From an uncultured Eubacteriales bacterium (lineage in GTDB: Bacteria; Bacillota; Clostridia; Oscillospirales; Oscillospiraceae), in NCBI GenBank assembly GCA_900549865.1, contig URPU01000030.1:1-24064 (forward strand): 24,064 nt of DNA, written 5' to 3'. Below are positions 1 through 7,990 of this stretch, one piece after another. A model generated the notes under the pieces. That model saw nothing but the letters and a program-made list of their open reading frames with translations. It was not told the origin of the DNA and did no database searches. Within the stretch, counting starts at the first letter, position 1, and every line of letters begins with the position of its first letter. The position numbers and the translations under genes are program-made.

Positions 1-3
1 TAC

Positions 4-50
4 TGCTTTCGCGTCTGCGGACGCGAAACTCTGCGAGGCTTTTTTTGACA
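4..50 (+). repeat. Dispersed 46-47 nt repeat, copy A
   Basis: This stretch matches the minus strand of 22852-22897 at every base except one extra T in its T-run. It holds a perfect hairpin at 7-28 (TTTCGCGTC, loop TGCG, GACGCGAAA), then CTCTGCGAGGC and seven T. Hairpin plus T-run resembles an intrinsic terminator, but the second copy lies in a gene leader, so a mobile or amplified intergenic repeat is equally possible. Confidence 0.75.
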
Positions 51-86
51 AGCTGTCAAAAGTCGCCTATCAGGCGGCTTTTGTGT
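45..86 (+). terminator. Terminator-like hairpins of an upstream gene outside the window
   Basis: An inverted repeat TTGACA-AGC-TGTCAA (45-59) overlaps a second stem at 58-82 (AAAAGTCGCC, loop TATCA, GGCGGCTTTT, one G-U pair). The second stem runs into TTTTGTGTTGT. It probably ends a plus-strand gene lying before position 1, since no gene inside the window ends here. Confidence 0.5.
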
Positions 87-159
87 TGTCAATATGTTCA
101 AAAACAGAGTGGTGAATTTGGGCAAAGCTCCAAAGTTGCAAATTATCGCCGCAGATTGG

Positions 160-188
160 TTGACTTTGCACGCGCAAGTTGTTAATAT
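160..188 (+). promoter_or_regulatory. Sigma-A-type promoter of the LacI-family regulator gene
   Basis: TTGACT at 160-165 and TAATAT at 183-188 are separated by exactly 17 nt, so transcription should begin near 195. The spacer contains the near-palindrome TTGCACGCGCAA (166-177), which has the central CG typical of LacI-family operators and would block polymerase if bound. Confidence 0.6.
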
Positions 189-205
189 CTAATCACGGGA
201 AGGCT

Positions 206-231
206 GGAAACGTTTCCGGTAACGTTGCCGG
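206..231 (+). promoter_or_regulatory. Paired LacI-family operators (probable autoregulation)
   Basis: GGAAACGTTTCC at 206-217 is a perfect palindrome with a central CG, the usual form of LacI/CcpA-type operators. It abuts a second near-palindrome, CCGGTAACGTTGCCGG (216-231), with one mismatched pair; the two centres are 12 bp apart. Both lie between the predicted transcription start and the regulator's start codon, so the regulator encoded at 287 may repress itself here. Another LacI-family protein such as CcpA could also bind. Confidence 0.55.
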
Positions 232-286
232 GACGGATTCCTGGCAGAAAAAATATTTGCAGACTTTCTGGGAATAGGGCAGGAAT

Positions 287-1315
287 ATGACGATAAAAGA
301 CATTGCCAGAGCCTGCGGGGTGAGTGTGAGCACGGTTTCCCGTGTGCTTAACAACCGCCCGGATGTGAGCGACGACGTGCGCGGGAAGGTGCTGCGCGCG
401 GTAGAGGACAGCGGGTATATCCCCAACAACAGCGCGCGCGATCTTGTGCGCAGCCGCTCCGACGCGATAGGCGTGATAGTGCGCGGAATGGGGAACCTGT
501 TCTTCGCGGATATGCTGAAAACCGTGTCGCGCGAGATAGAGACGAGCGGGTACACGATGGTGCTGCACTTCATCGACTCCGACGCGGACGAGGTGAAGGC
601 CGGCGCGATACTTGAGCGCGAGAAAAAGCTGCGCGGGCTCATCTTCCTCGGCGGGCGGTTCGACTATACGCCGACGGAGCTGGCGCTGGTGGGCGTGCCG
701 TATGTGTGCTGCTCGTTCACAAACTGCTTCGGCTCATTGAAGGAGGAGGATTACGCCTCCGTTTCGATAGACGACTATATGACGGCCTATAAGGCCGTGG
801 AAAAGCTTATAGAGCTTGGGCACCGGCGCATCGCCGCCGTCGTGCCGAGCTGCAGCGACCGCTCGATAAGTGAGCTTAGATATAACGGCTACCTCGCGGC
901 GCTGCGCGAGCACGGCATAGACTTCGACAGCCGCCTCCTTGTGGAGACGGGCGGATGCTTCGGCATGGCGGAGACCTATGACGGGGCGCGCCGCCTTGTG
1001 GAGAGCGGGGCGGATTTCACGGCGCTGTTCGCGCTGTCGGACACGACGGCCATCGCCGCGATGAAGGCGCTGGAGGATCATGGCGTGCGCATCCCGGAGG
1101 ACGTGTCCGTGATAGGCATAGACGGACTGAGCGTGTCCGAATACGTTTCACCCACGCTGACGACGATGATACAGCCGGCCGAGGAAATGGGCCGGGAGAG
1201 CGTGCGGATACTCCTTGACATGCTGGAGGGGCGCGAAAAGCCCCGGCATCTGCTGCTGCCGGCACGGCTGCGGCAGGGGGCGTCCGTCAGACCGGCGAGG
1301 GCCGGAATAAACTGA
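287..1315 (+). CDS. LacI-family transcriptional regulator (MalR-like)
   Basis: A 342-residue one-component DNA-binding repressor or activator. Residues 1-55 form the LacI helix-turn-helix and hinge helix (TIKDIARACGVSVSTVSRVLN, then the SGYIPN segment). The rest is a periplasmic-binding-protein-like effector domain of normal family length, containing the FALSDTTAIAAMKAL and DVSVIGIDG segments typical of the family. The ATG at 287 follows GCAGGA at the right distance. It precedes an ABC sugar importer and MalQ, so the likely effector is a maltose- or maltodextrin-derived sugar; this is inferred from context, not from the protein. Operator-like palindromes lie just upstream at 166-231. Confidence 0.9.
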   Translation: MTIKDIARACGVSVSTVSRVLNNRPDVSDDVRGKVLRAVEDSGYIPNNSARDLVRSRSDAIGVIVRGMGNLFFADMLKTVSREIETSGYTMVLHFIDSDADEVKAGAILEREKKLRGLIFLGGRFDYTPTELALVGVPYVCCSFTNCFGSLKEEDYASVSIDDYMTAYKAVEKLIELGHRRIAAVVPSCSDRSISELRYNGYLAALREHGIDFDSRLLVETGGCFGMAETYDGARRLVESGADFTALFALSDTTAIAAMKALEDHGVRIPEDVSVIGIDGLSVSEYVSPTLTTMIQPAEEMGRESVRILLDMLEGREKPRHLLLPARLRQGASVRPARAGIN

Positions 1316-1321
1316 TTTTCT

Positions 1322-1376
1322 CATCCGGACGGATGTGAAGATACCATACCCGGATTGGACGGCGGCATATGCCGCC
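1322..1376 (+). other. Palindromes between the regulator and the binding-protein gene
   Basis: A small hairpin (CATCC, loop GGAC... GGATG at 1322-1335) and a perfect 16-nt palindrome GGCGGCATATGCCGCC (1361-1376) sit in the 99-nt gap. There is no T-run, so neither is a good terminator. The second could be an operator or an mRNA 5'-end hairpin for the importer genes. I could not find a convincing promoter in this gap, so read-through from the regulator gene is possible. Confidence 0.35.
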
Positions 1377-1414
1377 TGACGGGGAACAAAATTTTCAAAA
1401 GGAGAATGTATCAA

Positions 1415-2761
1415 ATGAAAAAGATTCTTGCAATGCTTCTCGCACTGTGCATGGTCTTTGCTCTGTGCGCCTGCGGACAGTCCGCAGCACCTGCTGAGCA
1501 GCCTGCCCAGCAGGATGCCGCTCCTGCCGAGGATGCAGCACCCGCAGAGGATGCCGCCGCCGACGAAGCGACCGGCTCCGTGTACTATCTCAACTTCAAG
1601 CCCGAACAGGACGAGCAGTGGAAGGCTCTTGCTGCGAGCTACACCGAGCAGACCGGCGTGCCCGTGACTGTTGTCACTGCTGCTTCCGGCACCTATGAAG
1701 AGACCCTTGCTGCCGAGATGGCAAAGAGCGAGGCACCCACCCTGTTCCAGGTCAACGGCCCTGTCGGCCTTGCCAGCTGGAAGGACTACTGCTACGACCT
1801 CAGCGGTTCTGACCTCTATGGCGAACTGACCAGCGATTCCTTTGCGCTCAAGGATGGCGACGCAGTTCTCGGTATTGCCTATGTTATAGAGTCCTATGGC
1901 CTCATCGTCAACAAGACTCTGCTTGAGCAGGCCGGTTACACCGTTGCTGACATCAACTCTTTCGAGAGCCTCAAGGCTGTCGCAGAGGACATCACCGCTC
2001 GTAAGGACGAGCTTGGCTTCGCGGCCTTCACTTCCGCCGGTATGGACGGTTCTTCCGACTGGCGCTTCAAGACCCACCTTGCAAACCTCCCCATCTACTT
2101 TGAGTATCAGGATGAGGGCATCGGCAGCACCGACGCCATAAAGGGCACCTATCTCGACAACTACAAGGCTATTTGGGATCTCTACATTAACAACTCCACC
2201 TGCGATCCTAAGGATCTGGCCAGCAAGACCGGCGACGATTCCCGCAATGAGATGCTTAACGGCGAAGCTGTGTTCTTCCAGAATGGTTCTTGGGAGTACG
2301 GCAACCTGTCCGGCACGTTCGCTGACGACGAGCTGGCGATGATTCCTATTTACATCGGTGCGGGTGATGAGGCAAACCAGGGTCTGTGCACCGGCACGGA
2401 GAACTACTGGTGCGTCAACAATGAGGCTGACGAGGACGACATCCAGGCAACTCTCGATTTCCTGTACTGGTGTGTCACCTCTGAAGAAGGCACGAACGCT
2501 CTTGCCAACGACATGGGCTTCGTTATCCCCTTCAAGGCCGCAGTTGAGTCCAGCAACCTCTTCGTCAAGCAGGATGCTGAGTACACCGCAGAGGGCAAGA
2601 CCCCTGTGTCTTGGAACTTCACCACTATGCCCTCCGAGGAGTGGAAGAACGGTGTCGGTTCCGCTCTGACCGCCTATGCGGCCGGCACGGGCGACTGGGA
2701 CGGCGTTGTCACCGCGTTTGTCGATGGCTGGGCTTCCGAGTATGCACTTGCCAACGGCTGA
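1415..2761 (+). CDS. ABC importer sugar-binding lipoprotein (maltodextrin type)
   Basis: A 448-residue extracellular solute-binding protein that captures sugar outside the cell and delivers it to the two permeases that follow. Residues 1-20 are a lipoprotein signal (MKKILAMLLALCMVFALCAC) with lipidated Cys20. A flexible Ala/Pro/Glu/Asp-rich linker follows to about residue 50, then a family-1 type binding domain. The start was set at 1415 because AAAAGGAG at 1397-1404 sits directly before it; an in-frame ATG at 1355 lacks this site and would bury the signal peptide. Codon choice is less GC-biased than in the neighbours, which fits high expression. A terminator follows at 2790. The sugar is inferred from MalQ downstream; other oligosaccharides remain possible. 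Confidence 0.9.
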   Translation: MKKILAMLLALCMVFALCACGQSAAPAEQPAQQDAAPAEDAAPAEDAAADEATGSVYYLNFKPEQDEQWKALAASYTEQTGVPVTVVTAASGTYEETLAAEMAKSEAPTLFQVNGPVGLASWKDYCYDLSGSDLYGELTSDSFALKDGDAVLGIAYVIESYGLIVNKTLLEQAGYTVADINSFESLKAVAEDITARKDELGFAAFTSAGMDGSSDWRFKTHLANLPIYFEYQDEGIGSTDAIKGTYLDNYKAIWDLYINNSTCDPKDLASKTGDDSRNEMLNGEAVFFQNGSWEYGNLSGTFADDELAMIPIYIGAGDEANQGLCTGTENYWCVNNEADEDDIQATLDFLYWCVTSEEGTNALANDMGFVIPFKAAVESSNLFVKQDAEYTAEGKTPVSWNFTTMPSEEWKNGVGSALTAYAAGTGDWDGVVTAFVDGWASEYALANG

Positions 2762-2789
2762 TAGAAATATCACCGAAAGCTAACCAATT

Positions 2790-2819
2790 AAAAAGGGTGG
2801 GCATCCGCCCACCCTTTTT
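2790..2819 (+). terminator. Strong intrinsic terminator between binding protein and permeases
   Basis: A perfect stem GGGTGGGC-ATCC-GCCCACCC is flanked by five A and five T (2790-2819). In an importer operon such a hairpin usually lets only part of transcription continue and protects the upstream mRNA end. The binding protein would then be made in excess over the permeases. Confidence 0.85.
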
Positions 2820-2826
2820 CTTACAC

Positions 2827-2869
2827 CCGACCCGTATACCGTATGTGAACGCATGCGGTGCAGGGGTCA
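2827..2869 (+). other. Structured RNA segment before the permease genes
   Basis: GACCC (from 2827) can pair with GGGTC near 2869, enclosing an inner stem ACCGTATG / CATGCGGT with one G-U pair and loop TGAACG. It has no T-run and lies between the terminator and the permease ribosome-binding site. It may stabilise the 5' end of the distal mRNA. The function is not shown by the sequence. Confidence 0.35.
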
Positions 2870-2902
2870 GGTATAAGAAAATCATCATAGGAGGAGATTG
2901 AG

Positions 2903-3754
2903 TTGGAAAAAGCAATCAAAAAGTATTGGCCGCTGTTTCTACTGCCGACACTGGCCGCTTTTGTGATCGGGTTCATCATCCCGTTTGTACAGGGCGTCTA
3001 TCTGTCGTTCTGCAAATTCCAGACAGTCAACAAGGCGACGTTCGTGGGTGTGTCGAATTACGTGAAGGCAGTGGCGGACCCGCTATTCTCGCAGTCATTC
3101 TGGCTGACGGTGCGCTTCACTGTGGTGTCAACGCTCGTGATAAATCTGTTCGCGCTGACGGTGGCACTGCTGCTGACACGCAACATAAAGGGCACGAACC
3201 TTTTCAGAACAGTATACTTCATGCCAAATCTTATCGGCGGCATCGTCCTAGGTTACATATGGCAGATACTGCTTAACTGTGCGCTCACTCTGCTCGGCAA
3301 GCCCCTGCTCGCGCTCAACTCGACATACGGCTACTGGGGGCTTATCATACTGATGGCGTGGCAGCAGATAGGCTATATGATGATAATCTATATCGCGGGG
3401 CTGCAGTCGATTCCGAACGACTATATGGAGGCGGCGAAGATAGACGGTGCAAACTCTTGGCAGACACTGTGGAGTGTGAAGCTGCCAAACCTTATGCCGT
3501 CCATCACGATATGCCTGTTTCTCACGCTCACCAACTCTTTCAAACTCTTCGATCAAAACCTTGCACTCACGGCGGGCGAACCAGCCCATGCCTCTGAGCT
3601 TATAGCACTGAACATCTATAACACGTTCTATGTCCGCTCCGGCGCACAGTGGAAGGGCATCGGGCAGGCGAAAGCAGTCATATTCTGCATCATCGTCGTC
3701 ATTATCTCGCTCATCCAGCTCAAAGCAACGCGTTCCAAGGAGGTGCAGCAGTAA
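2903..3754 (+). CDS. ABC sugar importer permease, MalF/UgpA type
   Basis: A 283-residue integral membrane permease with about six hydrophobic segments. The EAA loop that docks on the ATPase is clear near residues 176-200 (EAAKIDGANSWQTLWSVKLP). The start is TTG at 2903, supported by GGAGGAG at 2890-2896; no ATG fits the site. It lacks the extra N-terminal domain of Escherichia coli MalF, as is usual in Gram-positive bacteria. The stop TAA shares one base with the ATG of the next permease, so the two should be translationally coupled and form a heterodimer. No ATPase gene accompanies them, so a shared MsmX-type ATPase elsewhere is expected. Confidence 0.9.
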   Translation: MEKAIKKYWPLFLLPTLAAFVIGFIIPFVQGVYLSFCKFQTVNKATFVGVSNYVKAVADPLFSQSFWLTVRFTVVSTLVINLFALTVALLLTRNIKGTNLFRTVYFMPNLIGGIVLGYIWQILLNCALTLLGKPLLALNSTYGYWGLIILMAWQQIGYMMIIYIAGLQSIPNDYMEAAKIDGANSWQTLWSVKLPNLMPSITICLFLTLTNSFKLFDQNLALTAGEPAHASELIALNIYNTFYVRSGAQWKGIGQAKAVIFCIIVVIISLIQLKATRSKEVQQ

Positions 3755-4596
3755 TGGAAAAGAGAAATCGTATAACCAATGGCATTCTCACATTTGTTTT
3801 TGCAATACTAAGCCTTGTGTGGGTATATCCGGTCGTTATGGTCGTACTCAACGCATTCAAGGTCGAGCGCGCCATCAGCACTAATACCGTGTTCAAGCTC
3901 CCCACGGCGGACACGTTTGCAGGGCTTGCAAACTTTGCCGATGCGCTCTCATCCAAGGGGTTCCTCTCAGCGTTCTGGTACAGCCTTGTTATCACGGTCA
4001 CGTCCGTGGTGCTGATTCTTGTATGCTGCTCAATGTGCGCGTGGTTCATCACGCGCGTGAACACATGGGTGTCGAAGCTATGCTATTTCCTGTTTGTGTT
4101 CTCAATGGTCGTACCGTTCCAGATGCTTATGTTTACACTGTCAGCGCTGTCGGATAAGCTCGGTCTCAATACGCCGTATAATATCTGCATAATCTATCTT
4201 GGCTTCGGCGCGGGGCTTGCGGTGTTCATGTTTTGTGGCTTTGTCAAGTCTATCCCGATTGAAATAGAAGAGGCGGCGATGATAGATGGCTGCGGCCCGC
4301 TGAGGACGTTTTTCTCCGTAGTGCTGCCCATGCTCAAGCCTACGCTCGTCTCCGTCGGTATACTGGAGACGATGTGGCTGTGGAACGACTATTTGCTGCC
4401 CTATCTTGTGCTCGACCGCAAAAAGTACACAACCATCCCTATACTCATTCAGTATTTCCGCGGAAGCTATGGCAAGGTCGAGATGGGGCCGATGATGGCG
4501 TGCATAGTGCTGACCATTATACCCATAATCGTCATCTACGTTGCCGGCCAGAAGCACATCATAAAGGGCGTCGCGGCAGGCGCTGTGAAGGGCTGA
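3754..4596 (+). CDS. ABC sugar importer permease, MalG/UgpE type
   Basis: A 280-residue second permease subunit with about six membrane segments and the EAA loop near residue 172 (EEAAMIDGCGPLRTFFSVVLPMLKP). The ATG at 3754 overlaps the upstream stop (TAATG) and follows AAGGAGGTG at 3737-3745. An in-frame upstream ATG at 3649 lies inside the first permease and is not the start. With the preceding permease and the lipoprotein at 1415 it forms the import channel. The next gene, malQ, begins 52 nt later, which points to cytoplasmic processing of imported maltodextrin. Confidence 0.9.
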   Translation: MEKRNRITNGILTFVFAILSLVWVYPVVMVVLNAFKVERAISTNTVFKLPTADTFAGLANFADALSSKGFLSAFWYSLVITVTSVVLILVCCSMCAWFITRVNTWVSKLCYFLFVFSMVVPFQMLMFTLSALSDKLGLNTPYNICIIYLGFGAGLAVFMFCGFVKSIPIEIEEAAMIDGCGPLRTFFSVVLPMLKPTLVSVGILETMWLWNDYLLPYLVLDRKKYTTIPILIQYFRGSYGKVEMGPMMACIVLTIIPIIVIYVAGQKHIIKGVAAGAVKG

Positions 4597-4648
4597 GTCC
4601 CGGCGCGGCAAAACGCAATTACGCAAAATATAAAAGCAGGTGATTACC

Positions 4649-6163
4649 ATGAACCGCAGCAGCGGTATACTCATGCCGATGAGCTCTCTGCCGTCGAAGT
4701 ACGGCATAGGCACCATGGGCAAATGCGCATATGAATTTGTGGACTTTCTCAAGGCGGCAGGACAGAAGTACTGGCAGCTTCTCCCCCTCGGACCGACAAG
4801 CTACGGCGACAGCCCATACTCGTCCTTCTCCACCTTCGCGGGAAATCCGTATTATATAGACCTCGACACGCTCGTGTCCGAAGGGCTTCTCCGCCGGGCG
4901 GAGCTCAAGGACGTCAACTGGGGCGAGGACGAGGCGAACGTAGACTACGGCAGGATATACGAAAACCGCTTCAAGGTGCTGCGCCTCGCGTATGAGCGCG
5001 GGCAGGAGAAGCTCGCGGGCGCGGTGGAAAAGTTCCGTGCGGAGAACCCGTGGGTGGAAAACTACGCGCTGTACATGGCGGTGAAGGCCTCCTTCAACAT
5101 GGTGAGCTGGATGGAGTGGCCGGACGAGGCCATCCGTATGCACACGCCGGAGGCCGTGCGCGAATACGGCGCGCGCCTGCGCGGAGACGTGGACTTCTAC
5201 GCATTTCTGCAATACCTCTTCTATGACCAGTGGCAGAAGCTGCACAGCTACGCGCACGATAACGGCGTGCAGTTCATCGGCGATATCCCGATATACGTCG
5301 CAATGGACTCTGCCGACGTGTGGAGCGACCCGCAGTTCTTCCAGCTTGACGAGAACAACACGCCGGTCGAGGTCGCGGGCGTGCCGCCAGATGCATTCAC
5401 GGCCGACGGGCAGCTGTGGGGCAACCCGCTGTACGATTGGGACGCCATGGCCGCCGACGGCTACGGCTGGTGGATAAGGCGCATAGACGGGGCGAAGAAG
5501 CTGTATGATATCATACGCATCGACCACTTCCGCGGCTTTGACAGCTATTGGGCCGTGCCCTACGGCGACAAGACAGCCGCAAACGGCAGATGGCGGCCCG
5601 GCCCCGGCATGGGTCTTGTGGGCGTGCTGACCTCGTGGTTTTCGGATCTGCGGCTTATCGCGGAGGATCTGGGCTACATCACCCCCGGCGTGAGGAAGCT
5701 TCTGACGGACTCCGGCCTGCCGGGCATGAAGGTGATGGAATTCGCCTTTGACGCGCATGGGGAGTCGGACTATCTGCCGCACCGCTGCGAGAGGAACAGC
5801 GTGTGCTATCTCGGCACGCACGACAACGACACGGTGCTGGGCTGGCTGGAGACGACGGGGAAGGACGACCGCCGCTTTGCAGAGCGCTACATGCACATCA
5901 CGCCGGATGAGGGCTGGTGCTGGGGGCTTATCCGCACTGGCATGTCCACGGCGTCCGACCTGTTTGTGATGCAGATGCAGGATGTGCTGGAGCTTCCGGC
6001 CTCCGCGCGGATGAACGTGCCCGGGAACGCCTACGGCAACTGGCGCTGGCGCATGCTGCCGGGCGCGGCGAACAAGCGCCTTGCGAAGAAGCTGAGAGAG
6101 TACACGGAGACCTTCCGCCGCCTCGACGCGGAGCCCGCGGCGCAGAGCGAGAACAAGGAATAA
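4649..6163 (+). CDS. malQ: 4-alpha-glucanotransferase (amylomaltase)
   Basis: A 504-residue GH77 enzyme. It transfers segments of alpha-1,4-glucan between chains, turning short imported maltodextrins into longer ones plus glucose. Catalytic landmarks are visible: the nucleophile Asp near residue 292 in RIDHFRGFDSYW, the acid/base Glu near 339 in LIAEDLGYITP, and the stabilising Asp near 392 in GTHDND. The N-terminal SSLPSKYGIGTMG and SPYSSFSTFAGNPYYIDL segments are typical of the family. The ATG at 4649 fits GCAGGTGA at 4636-4643; a GTG at 4640 is in frame but lies within that site. It is the last gene of the importer operon, and its products can feed glycogen phosphorylase, encoded convergently. 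Confidence 0.95.
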   Translation: MNRSSGILMPMSSLPSKYGIGTMGKCAYEFVDFLKAAGQKYWQLLPLGPTSYGDSPYSSFSTFAGNPYYIDLDTLVSEGLLRRAELKDVNWGEDEANVDYGRIYENRFKVLRLAYERGQEKLAGAVEKFRAENPWVENYALYMAVKASFNMVSWMEWPDEAIRMHTPEAVREYGARLRGDVDFYAFLQYLFYDQWQKLHSYAHDNGVQFIGDIPIYVAMDSADVWSDPQFFQLDENNTPVEVAGVPPDAFTADGQLWGNPLYDWDAMAADGYGWWIRRIDGAKKLYDIIRIDHFRGFDSYWAVPYGDKTAANGRWRPGPGMGLVGVLTSWFSDLRLIAEDLGYITPGVRKLLTDSGLPGMKVMEFAFDAHGESDYLPHRCERNSVCYLGTHDNDTVLGWLETTGKDDRRFAERYMHITPDEGWCWGLIRTGMSTASDLFVMQMQDVLELPASARMNVPGNAYGNWRWRMLPGAANKRLAKKLREYTETFRRLDAEPAAQSENKE

Positions 6164-6170
6164 ATATAAA

Positions 6171-6200
6171 ATCAGGGCGCGCCGGAAGGCGCGCCCTGAT
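6171..6200. terminator. Bidirectional terminator after malQ
   Basis: A perfect 13-bp stem (ATCAGGGCGCGCC, loop GGAA, GGCGCGCCCTGAT) begins 7 nt after the malQ stop. The flank read on the minus strand is T-rich (TTTTATATTTA), the plus-strand flank less so. It can therefore end malQ mRNA and, more efficiently, minus-strand transcripts from the symporter block. Confidence 0.75.
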
Positions 6201-6245
6201 TACTGTTGGAGAACAATGCAATAAAGCAAAATAGAAGGACAGTCC

Positions 6246-6436
6246 ATGCCTCCCTTGAAAAGGGAGGTGGCGAAAATTCACAAATTTTCGCCGGAGGGAT
6301 TTATCCAGCGGCGGAGTACAATCATCTCGCCACTGAAATTGACTAGGCCGCGAGCGGTCGTTGCAGATGTGAAGCCAATCCCTCAGTCATTGACACATAA
6401 ATATGTCAATGCCAGCCCCCTTTGCAAGGGGGCCAT
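6246..6436. repeat. MITE-like non-coding element with structured inverted ends
   Basis: The ends 6246-6303 and 6377-6436 are imperfect inverted copies. Each reads, from outside in: ATGnC, a hairpin around CCCTTGnAAAGGG, TGGC, a second hairpin, then GAGGGATT. In the first hairpin the outer pairs differ between ends but stay paired (C-G against G-C, T-A against C-G). The second hairpin has unrelated sequence at the two ends (GAAAATT-CACA-AATTTTC against CATTGACATA-TTTA-TGTGTCAATG) yet both pair. The 70-nt interior has no open frame. It ends 11 nt past the symporter stop codon. Repeats of this look are, from memory, frequent in Oscillospiraceae genomes; copy number here cannot be tested. Confidence 0.65.
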
Positions 6437-6447
6437 GACGCGAAGCG

Positions 6448-7863
6448 TCAGCCGATGCCGCCGAGGAGCGCCCCGGCGACGAGCGCGACGAGAGTCAGCG
6501 CGCAGTAGACATATTTGCCCGTCGGATAGAACCACTTTCCGATGGGCTTTTCTATACCCTCGCTGACGGCCTCTATCGCCGTCTCCTTTTCCAGCACCCA
6601 GAAGAACATCACCGCCGCAAGGAACGCGCCCAGCGGGCAGATGTATATGGACACGACGTCCATCCACTGTGAGGTCCACGGCTGGATGACGAGAGACACG
6701 GCCATGCCGATGACGCCGATGACGGCCACGGAGACGAGGCGCTTGACGCCGAACTGCTCCTGAAGCCACGCCACGGGCGCTTCATAGAGGTTGATAATAG
6801 AGGTGATGCCGGCAAACAGCACGCACACGAAGAACACCGCGCCGACGATGCGCCCGCCGGCCATGCCGTTGAGCACGTTGACAAGGTAGACGAACATCAG
6901 CCCCGGCCCGCCCTTGGAGGGCTCCACCCCCCCGGCGGCCATGGCCGGAAGAATGACGAACGCGGCCAGAAGCGCTGCGAGAGTGTCGAACACGGCGACG
7001 TTGCGCGCGGAGGAGGGAATATCCTCATCGCGGGAGAAGTACGACCCGTAAATGACGGAGCCGTTGCCCGCCACGGACAGCGAGAAGAAGGCCTGCCCGA
7101 ACGCGTATATCCACACCTGCGGATCGAAGATCCTGCCGGGCTGGATGGTGAAGATGTATTTATAGCCCGCGGAGGAGCCGGGGAGGGTGGCGATATACAC
7201 GCCGAGGATGACAAAAAGGCCGAAGAGGGCAGGCATGAGGATCTTGTTCGCCCGCTCGATACCACCGGCGACGCCCAGCGCCATTATCACAAGCGCAATG
7301 ACGAGGCCGACGATCTGCCACACGCTGTTGCCGATGCCGAAGAAGCCGCTTCCGGCCATCATGCTCACGGCCTCGCCGAGAGTTTCGGCCTCGGGGGCGG
7401 TCGCGCCGAATGCGCCGCCGATCGCGCCCATATCCGTGCCGAGGGCGTAGAGGCTTCCGCTGAGACCCATGAAGCAATACTTGAATATCCAGCCCATCAC
7501 GACGGTGTAGCCTATCGCAAGGCCCATCGCCCCGATTATGGGCAGCGCGCCGATGAGGCGGCCGGGCTTCGCGCTGCCGAAGCGCTGCTGCGTGCACTTG
7601 CCGAACGCGCCGACGGGACCGGCCCCGGCCCAGCGGCCAAGGGCGAACTCCTCCATCACGCCGGTGGAGCCGATAAGCGCCACGCAGATGATGTACGAGA
7701 TGAGGAAGGTCATCCCCCCGTAGGTGGACACCATTATCGGGAAGCGCCAGATGTTGCCCATGCCGACGGCAGAGCCGATGCATGCGAGGATGAAGCCCCA
7801 TTTGGTGGTGAAGCCGTCCTCCGTCCTGTGCAGCTTCGCGCCGCCGTTTTCCTTGTTTGCCAT
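6448..7863 (-). CDS. Na+-dependent symporter of the NSS (SNF/LeuT) family
   Basis: A 471-residue membrane transporter that would use the sodium gradient to import an amino acid or related small molecule. The first transmembrane helix carries the family signature GSAVGMGNIWRFP near residues 30-42, which lines the ion and substrate sites in LeuT/MhsT. About 11-12 hydrophobic segments follow, and the length matches bacterial members. The start ATG at 7863 follows GGAGGGAATCAC. The substrate cannot be told from sequence. It lies 127 nt downstream of psuK in the same direction. That gap holds a GC-rich stem at 7905-7928 without a T-run, so co-transcription is possible. The stop codon is part of a small palindrome (TGACGC-GAA-GCGTCA, 6436-6450). 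Confidence 0.92.
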   Translation of the reverse strand: MANKENGGAKLHRTEDGFTTKWGFILACIGSAVGMGNIWRFPIMVSTYGGMTFLISYIICVALIGSTGVMEEFALGRWAGAGPVGAFGKCTQQRFGSAKPGRLIGALPIIGAMGLAIGYTVVMGWIFKYCFMGLSGSLYALGTDMGAIGGAFGATAPEAETLGEAVSMMAGSGFFGIGNSVWQIVGLVIALVIMALGVAGGIERANKILMPALFGLFVILGVYIATLPGSSAGYKYIFTIQPGRIFDPQVWIYAFGQAFFSLSVAGNGSVIYGSYFSRDEDIPSSARNVAVFDTLAALLAAFVILPAMAAGGVEPSKGGPGLMFVYLVNVLNGMAGGRIVGAVFFVCVLFAGITSIINLYEAPVAWLQEQFGVKRLVSVAVIGVIGMAVSLVIQPWTSQWMDVVSIYICPLGAFLAAVMFFWVLEKETAIEAVSEGIEKPIGKWFYPTGKYVYCALTLVALVAGALLGGIG

Positions 7864-7990
7864 GTGATTCCCTCCGAATATATTTTTATTTGGATTCGAC
7901 TGACGCGGGGCAGTATGTGCCGCCCCGCCGTCCAGGAATGCTTTTTTGCTGTCCGCCTGTCATGGGCGGGAATGCGCCGGTGAAAACCGC

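Noticed and set aside
1148..2773. A 541-codon open frame on the minus strand
   Set aside because: It runs antisense through the regulator end and the binding-protein gene, has no ribosome-binding site and resembles no family.
7905..7928. GC-rich stem between psuK and the symporter gene as a terminator
   Set aside because: The stem (GCGGGGC/GCCCCGC) is real but there is no T-run after it on the minus strand.
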